A DNA stretch of 40,108 nt from an uncultured bacterium (GCA_949293165.1 CASFCW010000007.1:1-40108), one strand, 5' to 3'. Counted from the first letter of the stretch, positions 29,315-35,936 are shown. Notes: generated by a model not told the origin, from the letters alone. Program-made: numbers and translations.

Positions 29315-29626
29315 CTAGAGCGCCAGGCGCAGGATCGTCAGGATCGAGCCCAGCAGCGCGCCGACAAGCGCACTGACCAAAAGGTTTCGGTACTTTCTGC
29401 GGTAATAGGTGCGGTCACCGGCTCTCTCCTTACGCTCCTGGTGGAGCATTCCAGCGAGGTCATAGGCCTGCTGCAGTCGCTGATCGGCTAAGCCCTCCTG
29501 ATAATCGGCCCAAAACCGATGGAACTGATCCAGGTCATAGCCGCCGTCTATCTCCCGCAGCATCCCAGCGTTAATGGCTGCATACAACGCAGCTTCCCGT
29601 GCTGTTGTAGACTGCCTGTGTTCCAT
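29315..29626 (-). CDS. Membrane protein of unknown function (C-terminal anchor)
   Basis: A 103-residue protein. The first 75 residues are soluble and helical (AREAALYAAINAGMLREIDGGYDLDQFHRFWADYQEGLADQRLQQAYDLAGMLHQERKE), and a hydrophobic segment (LLVSALVGALLGSILTILRLAL) at the end forms a membrane anchor preceded by a basic YYRRKYR. This is a tail-anchored layout. The function is unknown. Confidence 0.6.
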   Translation of the reverse strand: MEHRQSTTAREAALYAAINAGMLREIDGGYDLDQFHRFWADYQEGLADQRLQQAYDLAGMLHQERKERAGDRTYYRRKYRNLLVSALVGALLGSILTILRLAL

Positions 29627-29700
29627 GCGATCTCCCCTCTCTGTTTACGTTTCAGGTATCATTTCTTCAAATTTCTGATATGAACGGAGGTGGATTTGTC

Positions 29701-30117
29701 GTGCTTGAACTGCTGGGCATGATCGGACAGGCCCTTCTTTCGAACTTGACTGACATCATTGCCCTGGTTGCGGTACTTGGGCTGATCTTTAACAAGATAC
29801 AAGAACGAGACACCGCACTCTCCAGCGCATATTTCTCACGCATGACCGCCTCATATGAGCAATTTTGGACGGCGTTCACGAAATTTGTCTACGCCCCTAC
29901 AGATGAGGCCCGGGATCAATTTGCCATAGCCGTATATAACGCCGTTCTCTATTCCTCCGAGGACATCGCAAAGGGCATCCAGGTGCTCCATCGCAAAGCG
30001 ATCGAGCGGTCACGTACCGGCCAACGGGACGCAAAGGAACTAGATGAACTTGCCGGTGCGTTGGAGGAGCTGATGCACCAGGATGTTTTGATGTTTCGGA
30101 AACGGGCTCGCCGGTGA
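29701..30117 (+). CDS. N-terminally anchored membrane protein of unknown function
   Basis: A 138-residue protein started at GTG 29701 (GGAGGT site upstream; an ATG at 29680 lacks one). A membrane segment (LSNLTDIIALVAVLGLIFN, about residues 13-31) is followed by a helical soluble domain (YFSRMTASYEQFWTAFTKFVYAPTDEARDQFAIAVYNAVLYSSEDIAKGIQVLHRKAIER). No family is recognised. It is overlapped antisense by the gene at 29897-30247. Confidence 0.6.
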   Translation: MLELLGMIGQALLSNLTDIIALVAVLGLIFNKIQERDTALSSAYFSRMTASYEQFWTAFTKFVYAPTDEARDQFAIAVYNAVLYSSEDIAKGIQVLHRKAIERSRTGQRDAKELDELAGALEELMHQDVLMFRKRARR

Positions 30118-30247
30118 ATTCATGCACGCCCAACGCTCTGGCAAGCATCTTACGAATCACCGCAATATCTCCGCTGACACTTGCCATATCTGTAATTTGC
30201 ATCGTTCCCAGCGGTGGCTCCCGTTTCTCACGCCACAGAATACCCAT
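29897..30247 (-). CDS. Small phage protein, partly antisense to its neighbour
   Basis: The frame opens at ATG 30247 (GGGAGG site upstream) with MGILWREKREPPLGTMQITDMASVSGDIAVIRKMLARALGVHEFTGEPV. The next 65 residues lie antisense to the plus-strand gene 29701-30117 and look unstructured, so the true protein probably consists of its first 50 residues, or the gene was cut by recombination. The function is unknown. Confidence 0.4.
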   Translation of the reverse strand: MGILWREKREPPLGTMQITDMASVSGDIAVIRKMLARALGVHEFTGEPVSETSKHPGASAPPTHRQVHLVPLRPVGRYVTARSLCDGAPGCPLRCPRRNRERRYIRLWQIDPGPHL

Positions 30248-30311
30248 GAATTGGACCTCCCTTCTCTGGTTAAGTTTAATTTTTAGATGTCGCTGAAAGG
30301 TGGTTGCCATT

Positions 30312-30698
30312 ATGAAACTTGATCCAGACTGTGTCCGTTCAATTCTTACGGCCGTGGAGTCGATGGATTACGGGGAAACAACTACACCTGATAAACTTCA
30401 TTCAGAATTGCCCCAGTATTCTGTAGATCAGATTGAATACACCTGTCTCATCCTGGGGGACGGCGACTACCTTGACATATCAACGGTATCCCTTTCCGGT
30501 TTTCCTGCGCCACAGGTAGCGTCCGTCAACTCCCTAACATACAAGGGGCATGAGTTTCTGGGAAACATTCGAAAGGACAATATCTGGGAAGGTATCAAGA
30601 AAATCGCAGAAAAAGTAGGCGTCACTTCGCTGGACTCTTTTGTACAAATCTCTGCAAAGGTAGTTGTGGAATTAATCAAAAAACAGTTTTCCTCTTAA
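30312..30698 (+). CDS. DUF2513-like protein
   Basis: A 128-residue protein started at ATG 30312: MKLDPDCVRSILTAVESMDYGETTTPDKLHSELPQYSVDQIEYTCLILGDGDYLDISTVSLSGFPAPQVASVNSLTYKGHEFLGNIRKDNIWEGIKKIAEKVGVTSLDSFVQISAKVVVELI. The MKLDPDC...L...VE start and the YKGHEFLGNIR motif fit DUF2513. The function of the family is not established. The gene ends in overlap with the opposite gene at 30676. Confidence 0.82.
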   Translation: MKLDPDCVRSILTAVESMDYGETTTPDKLHSELPQYSVDQIEYTCLILGDGDYLDISTVSLSGFPAPQVASVNSLTYKGHEFLGNIRKDNIWEGIKKIAEKVGVTSLDSFVQISAKVVVELIKKQFSS

Positions 30699-30870
30699 CC
30701 CCGAACATCTTGTAAATGATCCTAGTGGTATGTGTCCGCACTTCCTCGTCAGTTGGCGGATCATATCCCCTGGACTTCCAAATAGAGAACAGCGTCGCTG
30801 CCGCCAGGTAGCGCGACCACCACTTGTATGCACACACAATAATTAGGATCGATAGGATAATGGTCAGCAC
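30676..30870 (-). CDS. Small membrane protein of unknown function
   Basis: A 64-residue protein with a GTG start at 30870, preceded by GGGGGGAG. An N-terminal membrane segment (LTIILSILIIVCAYKWWSRYLAAATLF) leads to a soluble tail (IWKSRGYDPPTDEEVRTHTTRIIYKMFGVKRK). It is expressed from the strong minus-strand promoter at 30922-30950. Its 3' end overlaps the DUF2513 gene by 23 bp. Confidence 0.6.
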   Translation of the reverse strand: MLTIILSILIIVCAYKWWSRYLAAATLFSIWKSRGYDPPTDEEVRTHTTRIIYKMFGVKRKTVF

Positions 30871-30921
30871 CCTTCTCCCCCCTCTCGGTTTGTTTTTCGT
30901 GCTTTGCTTACCTGTGGTTAA

Positions 30922-30950
30922 ATAATAATTCTGAAATTGACGATTGTCAA
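30922..30950 (-). promoter_or_regulatory. Strong minus-strand promoter with operator palindrome
   Basis: TTGACA at 30950-30945 and TATTAT at 30927-30922 with a 17-bp spacer on the minus strand. A perfect 8-bp palindrome (AAATTGAC-GATT-GTCAATTT, 30934-30953) covers the -35 box, so a repressor, most likely the XRE protein at 31020, can shut off leftward transcription. Confidence 0.85.
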
Positions 30951-31019
30951 TTTGTTTATCTTCATTTTTAGATTTTTGTCTGAAATACCAGATTCTTTTT
31001 TATATAGGAGTGATTAACA

Positions 31020-31358
31020 TTGGACGCTGCCATTTTTGTGCAAAATATCAAAAAGTATTGCTCGCAGCGAAATGTAGCGCCCACCGTTGCCTGTAAAGAA
31101 AGTGGGGCAGGGAAAGATCTGATAAATCAGATTGAACGGCGTGGGAGCTTACCATCCATAGAAAAAGTCCATCTACTAGCTCAGTATCTGGGGGTCACCA
31201 CAAGCGACCTCTTGGGTGAAAAAAGAGAGTCCACCGTCAATGACGATGGACTCACAGAGGCGGAGCGAACCCTTATTGCTCGCTTCCGGCATCTGACGCC
31301 AGAGGATCAGGACGCGGTTCTGCGGATAGTTCAGTCCGCTGCTGACAAGCTTGGATAG
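31020..31358 (+). CDS. HTH (XRE) repressor-like regulator 3
   Basis: A 112-residue protein with a TTG start at 31020 (GGAG upstream). The HTH spans about residues 5-65: FVQNIKKYCSQRNVAPTVACKESGAGKDLINQIERRGSLPSIEKVHLLAQYLGVTTSDLLG. The tail (LTEAERTLIARFRHLTPEDQDAVLRIVQSAADKL) is the usual helix of small phage repressors. It lies downstream of the palindrome at 30934-30953 and is likely its ligand (inference). Confidence 0.85.
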   Translation: MDAAIFVQNIKKYCSQRNVAPTVACKESGAGKDLINQIERRGSLPSIEKVHLLAQYLGVTTSDLLGEKRESTVNDDGLTEAERTLIARFRHLTPEDQDAVLRIVQSAADKLG

Positions 31359-31440
31359 CCTGGAGTGCAGCGCACATAAGACGGCTGGGGTCTTCGCTGG
31401 TGCGGATCAGATCCAGCAGCATGGCTTCTTTGTCTGTCAT
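31273..31440 (-). CDS. Small phage protein of unknown function
   Basis: A 55-residue protein, MTDKEAMLLDLIRTSEDPSRLMCAALQAIQACQQRTELSAEPRPDPLASDAGSEQ. A GAGGGG site precedes the ATG at 31440. The first 35 residues are helical; the rest is antisense to the regulator's 3' end (86 bp overlap). It has its own promoter (31475-31503). The function is unknown. Confidence 0.55.
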   Translation of the reverse strand: MTDKEAMLLDLIRTSEDPSRLMCAALQAIQACQQRTELSAEPRPDPLASDAGSEQ

Positions 31441-31474
31441 GGTCGCTACCCCTCTCTATGTAGTATGTGTATTT

Positions 31475-31503
31475 ATTTTAGTACGTTTGTTCTATTTGGT
31501 CAA
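31475..31503 (-). promoter_or_regulatory. Minus-strand promoter with a LexA-like box
   Basis: TTGACC at 31503-31498 and TAAAAT at 31480-31475 with a 17-bp spacer. Between the boxes, at 31481-31492, lies GAACAAACGTAC, one base off the Gram-positive SOS box pattern GAAC-N4-GTTC. The small gene at 31273-31440 follows. Confidence 0.6.
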
Positions 31504-31529
31504 GAACATTTTTTCGACAAATAAAAATT

Positions 31530-31546
31530 GTGTCCAATTCGGACAC
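31530..31546. repeat. 17-bp palindrome, copy G
   Basis: GTGTCCAATTCGGACAC, intergenic, 20 bp before the start of the SHOCT-like gene. This copy could be a regulatory site for that gene. Confidence 0.85.
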
Positions 31547-31565
31547 AGGTTCAGGGGTGGTATAA

Positions 31566-32036
31566 ATGGGATTCATGGCGCATGAAATTGCAATCGAACT
31601 CGCATATACAAGGGATGACTGTTACAACGCAGCTAAAGAAGCACTAGTTCAGGTTGGTTTTCCATTGAGGAGTGAAAACGAAACTGCTGGTGTCCTGCAG
31701 GCCAACGTAAAGGCGAAAATCACCTCAACGACATGGGGAGATGTCGTAACGGTGACAGTGTCCAGTATGGATAACGGGATGGCTCGCGTCGTTGTAAATT
31801 CAACAGCAAAAGCCGCCTCTCTTCTCGCCGGACGGCAGCAAGTTAAGAATGTGGATGCATTTACCAACGCCCTTACATCGGCACTCGAAAAATACCAAAA
31901 GATTTCCTCTTCGGCCCCTGCGCCGGCAAACATAAGCGCAGTGGAAGAAATTAAGCAGTACAAAGAGCTGCTGGATATAGGTGCAATAACGCAAGAGGAA
32001 TATGAGGCAAAGAAAAAGCAAATTCTAAATCTTTAA
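31566..32036 (+). CDS. SHOCT-domain-like protein
   Basis: A 156-residue protein. The N-terminal 110 residues are a beta-rich domain (MAHEIAIELAYTRDDCYNAAKEALVQVGFPLRSENETAGVLQANVKAKITSTTWGDVVTVTVSSMDNGMARVVVNSTAK), and the end (ISAVEEIKQYKELLDIGAITQEEYEAKKKQIL) is a clear SHOCT motif (short C-terminal domain, L-G-I-IT-EEFE-KK-LL). SHOCT-containing proteins are often bacterial and of unknown role, some oligomerise. It lies in the accessory region after the palindrome. There is no signal peptide. Confidence 0.75.
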   Translation: MGFMAHEIAIELAYTRDDCYNAAKEALVQVGFPLRSENETAGVLQANVKAKITSTTWGDVVTVTVSSMDNGMARVVVNSTAKAASLLAGRQQVKNVDAFTNALTSALEKYQKISSSAPAPANISAVEEIKQYKELLDIGAITQEEYEAKKKQILNL

Positions 32037-32096
32037 ATACGCCTACCGACTACATTTGTATGCCCAACTCGAACAAAAACTTGGGAGTGGATTATA

Positions 32097-33014
32097 TTGA
32101 CCAGTGATAAGGACTATCGTACATTCACAAAGCCGGCAGAGTTGCATAAAGCCATCAACACCTTGAGAGGTATTGTCGCCGGCATATCTACTGACAAAGA
32201 GATCGGACATGATGAGATTCAAGAACTAGCCCACTGGTGTGAGGTGCATGGTTATCTCAGAGACCGTCATCCGTTCTCTGAGATCCTCCCCATTGTGGAG
32301 TCGTCCTGCGCTGATGGGGTGATATCTGAGAATGAGGCCAAAGACATTTTGTGGGTGTGCAGTAGTTTTGCGGATAGTGGTGCTTATTATGACTCTGTCA
32401 CATCGACAATTCAGTTTCTATCTGGCATGATTCACGGTATTATGGCGGATGGAGAGCTGCAGGACCAGGAGATTGATATGCTCCAGGCCTGGATCAACGC
32501 CAATGATTTTCTGGCAGGCACATATCCATTCGATGAGATCAACAGCTTGCTCAGTACGATCATGGCCGATAGGAAGGTCGATGAAGATGAGCGTAATAGC
32601 CTGCTGGCCTTTTTTAGCAATCTGATTGAGTTCAAAAACTCCTTCAACCTGGTAGAGAAAGACTTTACTGATCTTCGGGAAAAGTATTCTGTGGACGGGA
32701 TCTGTGCCAGCTGTCCAGAAATCACATTCCAGGGGAAGATCTTTTGCTTCACCGGAGAATCCTATCGAGGGACACGGAAAGAGTTGGCCGATGTTGTGGA
32801 GCGGCTCGGTGGTACGTTCCGTGGATCAGTGTCGTCAAAGACAAATTACCTTGTCGTCGGAAATGCTGGTAATCCTTGCTGGGCTTACGCCTGCTACGGA
32901 CGCAAGATTGAGGAAGCCGTCCGCCTCAGAAAAGAGGGGGCTGGTGTCGTAATTGTCAATGAGACAGATTTTTGGGATGCGGTGGAGGACATCTCCGCTG
33001 GAATCACCCAATAA
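32097..33014 (+). CDS. Two TerB-like repeats fused to a BRCT domain
   Basis: A 305-residue protein with TTG start at 32097 after GGGAG. The N-terminal half holds two similar helical modules: residues 20-90 (RGIVAGISTDKEIGHDEIQELAHWC..ILPIVESSCADGVISENEAKDILWVC) and 108-178 (LSGMIHGIMADGELQDQEIDMLQAWI..INSLLSTIMADRKVDEDERNSLLAFF), each with acidic D-x-D/E-like loops as in TerB. Residues 209-297 (ITFQGKIFCFTGESYRGTRKELADVVERLGGTFRGSVSSKTNYLVVGNAG...AVRLRKEGAGVVIVNETDFWDAV) match the BRCT domain of DNA ligases. BRCT binds phosphopeptides or DNA ends. It could act in DNA damage or defence; no experimental role is known to me. Confidence 0.85.
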   Translation: MTSDKDYRTFTKPAELHKAINTLRGIVAGISTDKEIGHDEIQELAHWCEVHGYLRDRHPFSEILPIVESSCADGVISENEAKDILWVCSSFADSGAYYDSVTSTIQFLSGMIHGIMADGELQDQEIDMLQAWINANDFLAGTYPFDEINSLLSTIMADRKVDEDERNSLLAFFSNLIEFKNSFNLVEKDFTDLREKYSVDGICASCPEITFQGKIFCFTGESYRGTRKELADVVERLGGTFRGSVSSKTNYLVVGNAGNPCWAYACYGRKIEEAVRLRKEGAGVVIVNETDFWDAVEDISAGITQ

Positions 33015-33072
33015 CACTATATCTTGTGTAAATTCCGGTGGGCAATGTTGATATATAGAGTCGGCCTGTCCT

Positions 33073-33089
33073 GTGTCCAATTTGAACAC
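33073..33089. repeat. 17-bp palindrome, copy H
   Basis: GTGTCCAATTTGAACAC, intergenic, just beside the terminator at 33088-33121 and after the BRCT gene. Confidence 0.8.
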
Positions 33090-33121
33090 AAAAATCCCCC
33101 ATCCCGAAGGATGGGGGATTG
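33088..33121 (-). terminator. Terminator of the dUTPase-fold membrane gene
   Basis: Arms TCCCCCATCC and GGATGGGGGA with a CGAA loop at about 33095-33118; on the minus strand it is followed by a run of five T. It lies 12 bp past the stop of the gene 33133-33942, so it ends that transcript. Confidence 0.85.
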
Positions 33122-33132
33122 CTCTCAATTCA

Positions 33133-33942
33133 TTACGGCGCCAGGAACAGGATCAGGCCCGACAAAATCAGGCAAAGGATGGGGACGACCCACAGATAGT
33201 CAAACTTGCCTTTGCTGCGGCCCATGACAATGTTCATCAGTGCAGCCAGGAAACCCAATGCTCCCAGCGTAACCACATTATACAGCAGGAACTGCCAGCT
33301 GGACACCGCCTGCTTGGTCAGCTCAATGTTTACATTCAGGATCGTAAAGATCGCCACAAAGATGGTGAGGATGGAGATGACATTCCCGTATACACTCTTC
33401 TCCAGGCTCTTGATATCCTGAACCTTATCCCCCAGGGATTGAATCTGGGCGATATACTGTGACTTATAGTCCGCCATGCCCTTGAAGGAGAACTCCCGCT
33501 GGAATGTCCCATCATAGGGCTGATCCGGCTCCCGGCCCAGATTCTCTATCATCAGGGTCGTATATTTCTCGCCCTTCTCCAAAAGAATCTCATCCTGAGA
33601 AATATTTGTCAGGCGGAAATAGATCATCGTCCTGTGGCCCGGCTGATAAACCGGCGCATCCATGGTAAGCCCCATGCGAATCCGTCCATTTTTCAGCACA
33701 ACATGTCCAACCATGTCGTTGCCCAGCCAGACCTCCTCCATGGAGGAGACAAACACAGATTCTCCGGGGGCGAGGGTGCAGCTGTCCGCCGGCCTTCCAT
33801 CCCGCATAAAACAGTCTGCACGCAAATCATACCCGATGTTGGTGACACAGGTCGCATCCGCATATGCGATATACGGTGGCTGGGGATCCGCGTCCAGGGT
33901 TGTCCGTAACAGTGCCCGTATGTCTCTATCGAGCAACAGCAC
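33133..33942 (-). CDS. dUTPase/dCTP-deaminase-fold protein with C-terminal membrane segments
   Basis: A 269-residue protein from GTG 33942 (GGGAG site 8 bp before it; a GTG at 34002 would add 20 residues). N-terminal domain: IAYADATCVTNIGYDLRADCF (GYDLRA, residues 37-42, is the dUTPase/dCTP-deaminase motif 1), LAPGESVFVSSMEEVWLGNDMVGHVVLKNGRIRMGL, APVYQPGHRTMIYFRLTN, and KGEKYTTLMIENL. The motif around KNGRIRMG lacks the Ser of the RSSLAR box, and the expected catalytic Glu/Asp near PGHR is absent, so it may only bind nucleotides. Then a helical linker (about 154-183) and three membrane segments (about 184-204, 216-239, 248-268). It has its own promoter and terminator next to the integrase. 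It could be a membrane effector with a nucleotide sensor (inference). Confidence 0.75.
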   Translation of the reverse strand: MLLLDRDIRALLRTTLDADPQPPYIAYADATCVTNIGYDLRADCFMRDGRPADSCTLAPGESVFVSSMEEVWLGNDMVGHVVLKNGRIRMGLTMDAPVYQPGHRTMIYFRLTNISQDEILLEKGEKYTTLMIENLGREPDQPYDGTFQREFSFKGMADYKSQYIAQIQSLGDKVQDIKSLEKSVYGNVISILTIFVAIFTILNVNIELTKQAVSSWQFLLYNVVTLGALGFLAALMNIVMGRSKGKFDYLWVVPILCLILSGLILFLAP

Positions 33943-33980
33943 ACAAACCACTCCCTTCCTGTATGACTGTTCTACTTGAT

Positions 33981-34009
33981 ATTTTACCGCACATTTTACC
34001 ACAGGTCAA
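33981..34009 (-). promoter_or_regulatory. Promoter of the dUTPase-fold membrane gene
   Basis: TTGACC at 34009-34004 and TAAAAT at 33986-33981 on the minus strand with a 17-bp spacer. The gene starts 39 bp further on. Together with the terminator this makes an independent monocistronic unit, likely active in the lysogen. Confidence 0.8.
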
Positions 34010-34045
34010 GAACTGTTGCAACCTCCGGTTGAAAGGAGCTGCCCC

Positions 34046-35566
34046 ATGAATCACGAAACCACATCTCTCTCCGGCCTGGACGCCGCCGTCTACCTGCGGA
34101 AGTCCCGCATGGAGGAAGGCATGGCCACCGATGAGGTGCTGGCCAAACACCAGAAAACCCTGTACGACTACGCCGCAACCCAGGGCATCCACATCCTGGA
34201 GGAGTATCCTGAGGTGGTCAGCGGAGAATCTCTCTATGCCCGCCCTCAGATGCTGCGCCTACTCCAGGATGTAGAGGATGGCAAGTATGACGCCGTCCTG
34301 TGCATGGATCTGGACCGGCTCTCCCGCGGCCGCATGAAGGATCAGGGCATCATCCTGGACGCCTTCCGGGAGTCCGGCACCCTCATCATCACGCCGGAGA
34401 AAACCTATGACCTGTCGGATGAGATTGATGAAGAATACGCGGAGCTGAAGACCTTTATCTCCCGCCGGGAGTATAAGATCATCAACAAGCGGCTCCGCCG
34501 GGGACTGAAGCAGACGATCCAGGAGGGCTGCTATGTGGCGAACGCGCCATATGGGTACCGGAATGTGACCATCGACCGGAAGCCCACCCTGGAGATCTAT
34601 GAGCCGGAAGCAAAATTCGTCCGCATGATGTATGACCTCTATCTGCAGGGGTACGGCTGTGACACGATTGCTCACCACATTAACGCCCTGGGCGCAAAGC
34701 CTCACCGCGCGGATGAATTCTCCCGGAATACGGTCCGCCACATTCTGAAAAATCCGACCTTTGCCGGGAAGGTCGTGTGGGATCAGAAAACTCACATCCG
34801 GAAGGGTACGAAAGGGAACCTCAAGCACATCACGATCTACAACCCCAGGGAGAAGTGGACGATCGTGGAGGGCCTCCACCCCGCCATCATCGACCAGGAG
34901 ACCTATGACAGGGTGCAGGCCCGGTTTCTGGGGCGGTATCATCCGCCCAGGAATGACGGGACGGTACGCAGTTCTCTGGCCGGTCTGGTCAAGTGCGCCA
35001 AATGCGGCCAGAACATGCAGCGGATGGTCATGAAGATGGTGCCCTATTTGCTCTGCACCAGGGCGGGCTGCTGCGCCTCCACCAAATTCCCTCTGGTGGA
35101 GGAAGAGATCCTCAATGCCCTGGAGGAGACCATGCACCGGCTTGTCCAGCAGCCGACGAGCGTCCCCGGCGTGGACACCTCAGTGGCGAAGACAGCCCTG
35201 GCCGCTTTGGCCGGGGAACTGGCCGCCGCCGATCGGCAAAAGGCCAGGCTCTATGAGCTACTGGAGATGGGAGAATATGATCTCCCCCTCTTCCGGGAGC
35301 GGATGGCCGTGCTGAAGGAAAAGCGAGCCGGCCTGGAGCGCCGGCAGGCTGAGCTGCAGCGGGAACTGGAGTCCATGCAGATGACCAACCCCTCCGCCCT
35401 GGCCGAACAGATCCGCACCGTCCTGGACGCCTATGGCCCGGCAGACGCCGCCCACCGCAACGCCCTGCTGAAATCCGTCCTTAAAATGGTCTGGTACACC
35501 AAAGAAAAAAAGAGCAAACCCGCTGATTTCCACCTCACCTATGTGTTCCGGTCTGACATCTTATAA
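34046..35566 (+). CDS. Large serine recombinase (integrase)
   Basis: A 506-residue protein from ATG 34046 (AAAGGAG site). Resolvase domain: AAVYLRKSRMEEGMATDEVLAKHQKTLYDYA with catalytic Ser20, then VVSGESLYARPQMLRLLQDVEDGKYDAVLCMDLDRLSRGRMKD. Recombinase domain (about 175-290: APYGYRNVTIDRKPTLEIYEPEAKFVRMMYDLYLQGYGCDTIAHHINALG..ILKNPTFAGKVVWDQ). Zinc ribbon with CAKCGQNM (Cys317/320) and LCTRAGCC. A coiled-coil tail follows. It integrates the phage; its 3' end reaches the junction with the interrupted host gene. Confidence 0.96.
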   Translation: MNHETTSLSGLDAAVYLRKSRMEEGMATDEVLAKHQKTLYDYAATQGIHILEEYPEVVSGESLYARPQMLRLLQDVEDGKYDAVLCMDLDRLSRGRMKDQGIILDAFRESGTLIITPEKTYDLSDEIDEEYAELKTFISRREYKIINKRLRRGLKQTIQEGCYVANAPYGYRNVTIDRKPTLEIYEPEAKFVRMMYDLYLQGYGCDTIAHHINALGAKPHRADEFSRNTVRHILKNPTFAGKVVWDQKTHIRKGTKGNLKHITIYNPREKWTIVEGLHPAIIDQETYDRVQARFLGRYHPPRNDGTVRSSLAGLVKCAKCGQNMQRMVMKMVPYLLCTRAGCCASTKFPLVEEEILNALEETMHRLVQQPTSVPGVDTSVAKTALAALAGELAAADRQKARLYELLEMGEYDLPLFRERMAVLKEKRAGLERRQAELQRELESMQMTNPSALAEQIRTVLDAYGPADAAHRNALLKSVLKMVWYTKEKKSKPADFHLTYVFRSDIL

Positions 35567-35679
35567 GGTGCTATATCTTCCTCTTTGCAGGAGTCAAAAA
35601 TTTTCTTGGTGTGGATGCACACGGCCTCCCGGATGCAGCGCTCCTCGCTCACGGGGCCGGGCACGACCTTTTCCGGCAT
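35539..35679 (-). pseudogene. 5' fragment of an interrupted host gene
   Basis: On the minus strand ATG at 35679 follows AGGAGG, and gives MPEKVVPGPVSEERCIREAVC then IHTKKIFDSCKEE. The segment CIHTKKIFDSCK resembles the conserved start of hypothetical proteins in Clostridia that continue with DKDCxEDLR (recall, not searched). Here the sequence changes after DSCK to phage-derived EEDIAPYKMSDRNT and stops at 35541-35539, inside the end of the integrase gene. The rest of the host gene should lie beyond the left prophage end. Confidence 0.7.
35575..35600. other. Right attachment junction (attR or attL)
   Basis: The crossover lies at the DSCK codons of the interrupted gene: host coding sense (GACTCCTGC on the minus strand) passes to phage sequence within about 10-15 bp. 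Large serine integrases use short cores, often 2 bp, so the exact point cannot be set without the other junction. Confidence 0.6.
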
Positions 35680-35796
35680 ATCCAAAAACCTCCTATTGAA
35701 TGGAATGGCTCAGCGGGCCGCCGCCCGCCCTTTTCTTTGGCTCAACCCATTCTATGACTGGGGGAAAAAAAGGTGCTTGGGCGGGGATAATAGCCA

Positions 35797-35825
35797 TTGA
35801 CAAGGGGAATGGGCCATGCTATAAT
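35797..35825 (+). promoter_or_regulatory. Consensus sigma-A promoter of the ATPase transcript
   Basis: TTGACA at 35797-35802 and TATAAT at 35820-35825, 17-bp spacer, both boxes perfect. Transcription would start near 35832, immediately ahead of the riboswitch. Confidence 0.93.
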
Positions 35826-35835
35826 ACCCGCAGTT

Positions 35836-35924
35836 GAAAAGGGAGTAGTTGAAAGGATACCGTCAACACCACGGTTGGCTTGCTGACCTGGCGGTATGCG
35901 CCCTTTGTGGTAACAAGACTTTTC
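35836..35924 (+). ncRNA. yybP-ykoY manganese riboswitch
   Basis: Starts GAAAAGGGAGTAG, then CCGTCAACACC, GGTTGGCTTGCTGACCTGG, a variable arm (GGCGGTATGCGCC), and AACAAGACTTTTC closing against the 5' GAAAAG. These are the conserved parts of the yybP-ykoY motif, which senses Mn2+ and turns on export genes. Strong promoter upstream and a P-type ATPase downstream fit. The variable regions were matched by eye. Confidence 0.88.
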
Positions 35925-35936
35925 GACAACTGTTGC

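Larger units (their letters stand above)
1..35595. mobile_element. Prophage of a PBSX-like contractile-tailed phage (left end outside window)
   Basis: Continuous phage gene content runs from tail fibre genes at the left edge through head, packaging, replication and lysogeny genes to a large serine integrase at 34046-35566. Nearly all structural and replication genes are on the minus strand; integrase and several lysogeny genes are on the plus strand. The right boundary is set by the interrupted host gene at 35539-35679. A sheath, tube and baseplate set shows a contractile tail. The head genes are HK97-type. The lysis genes would lie to the left of the window. Confidence 0.95.
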
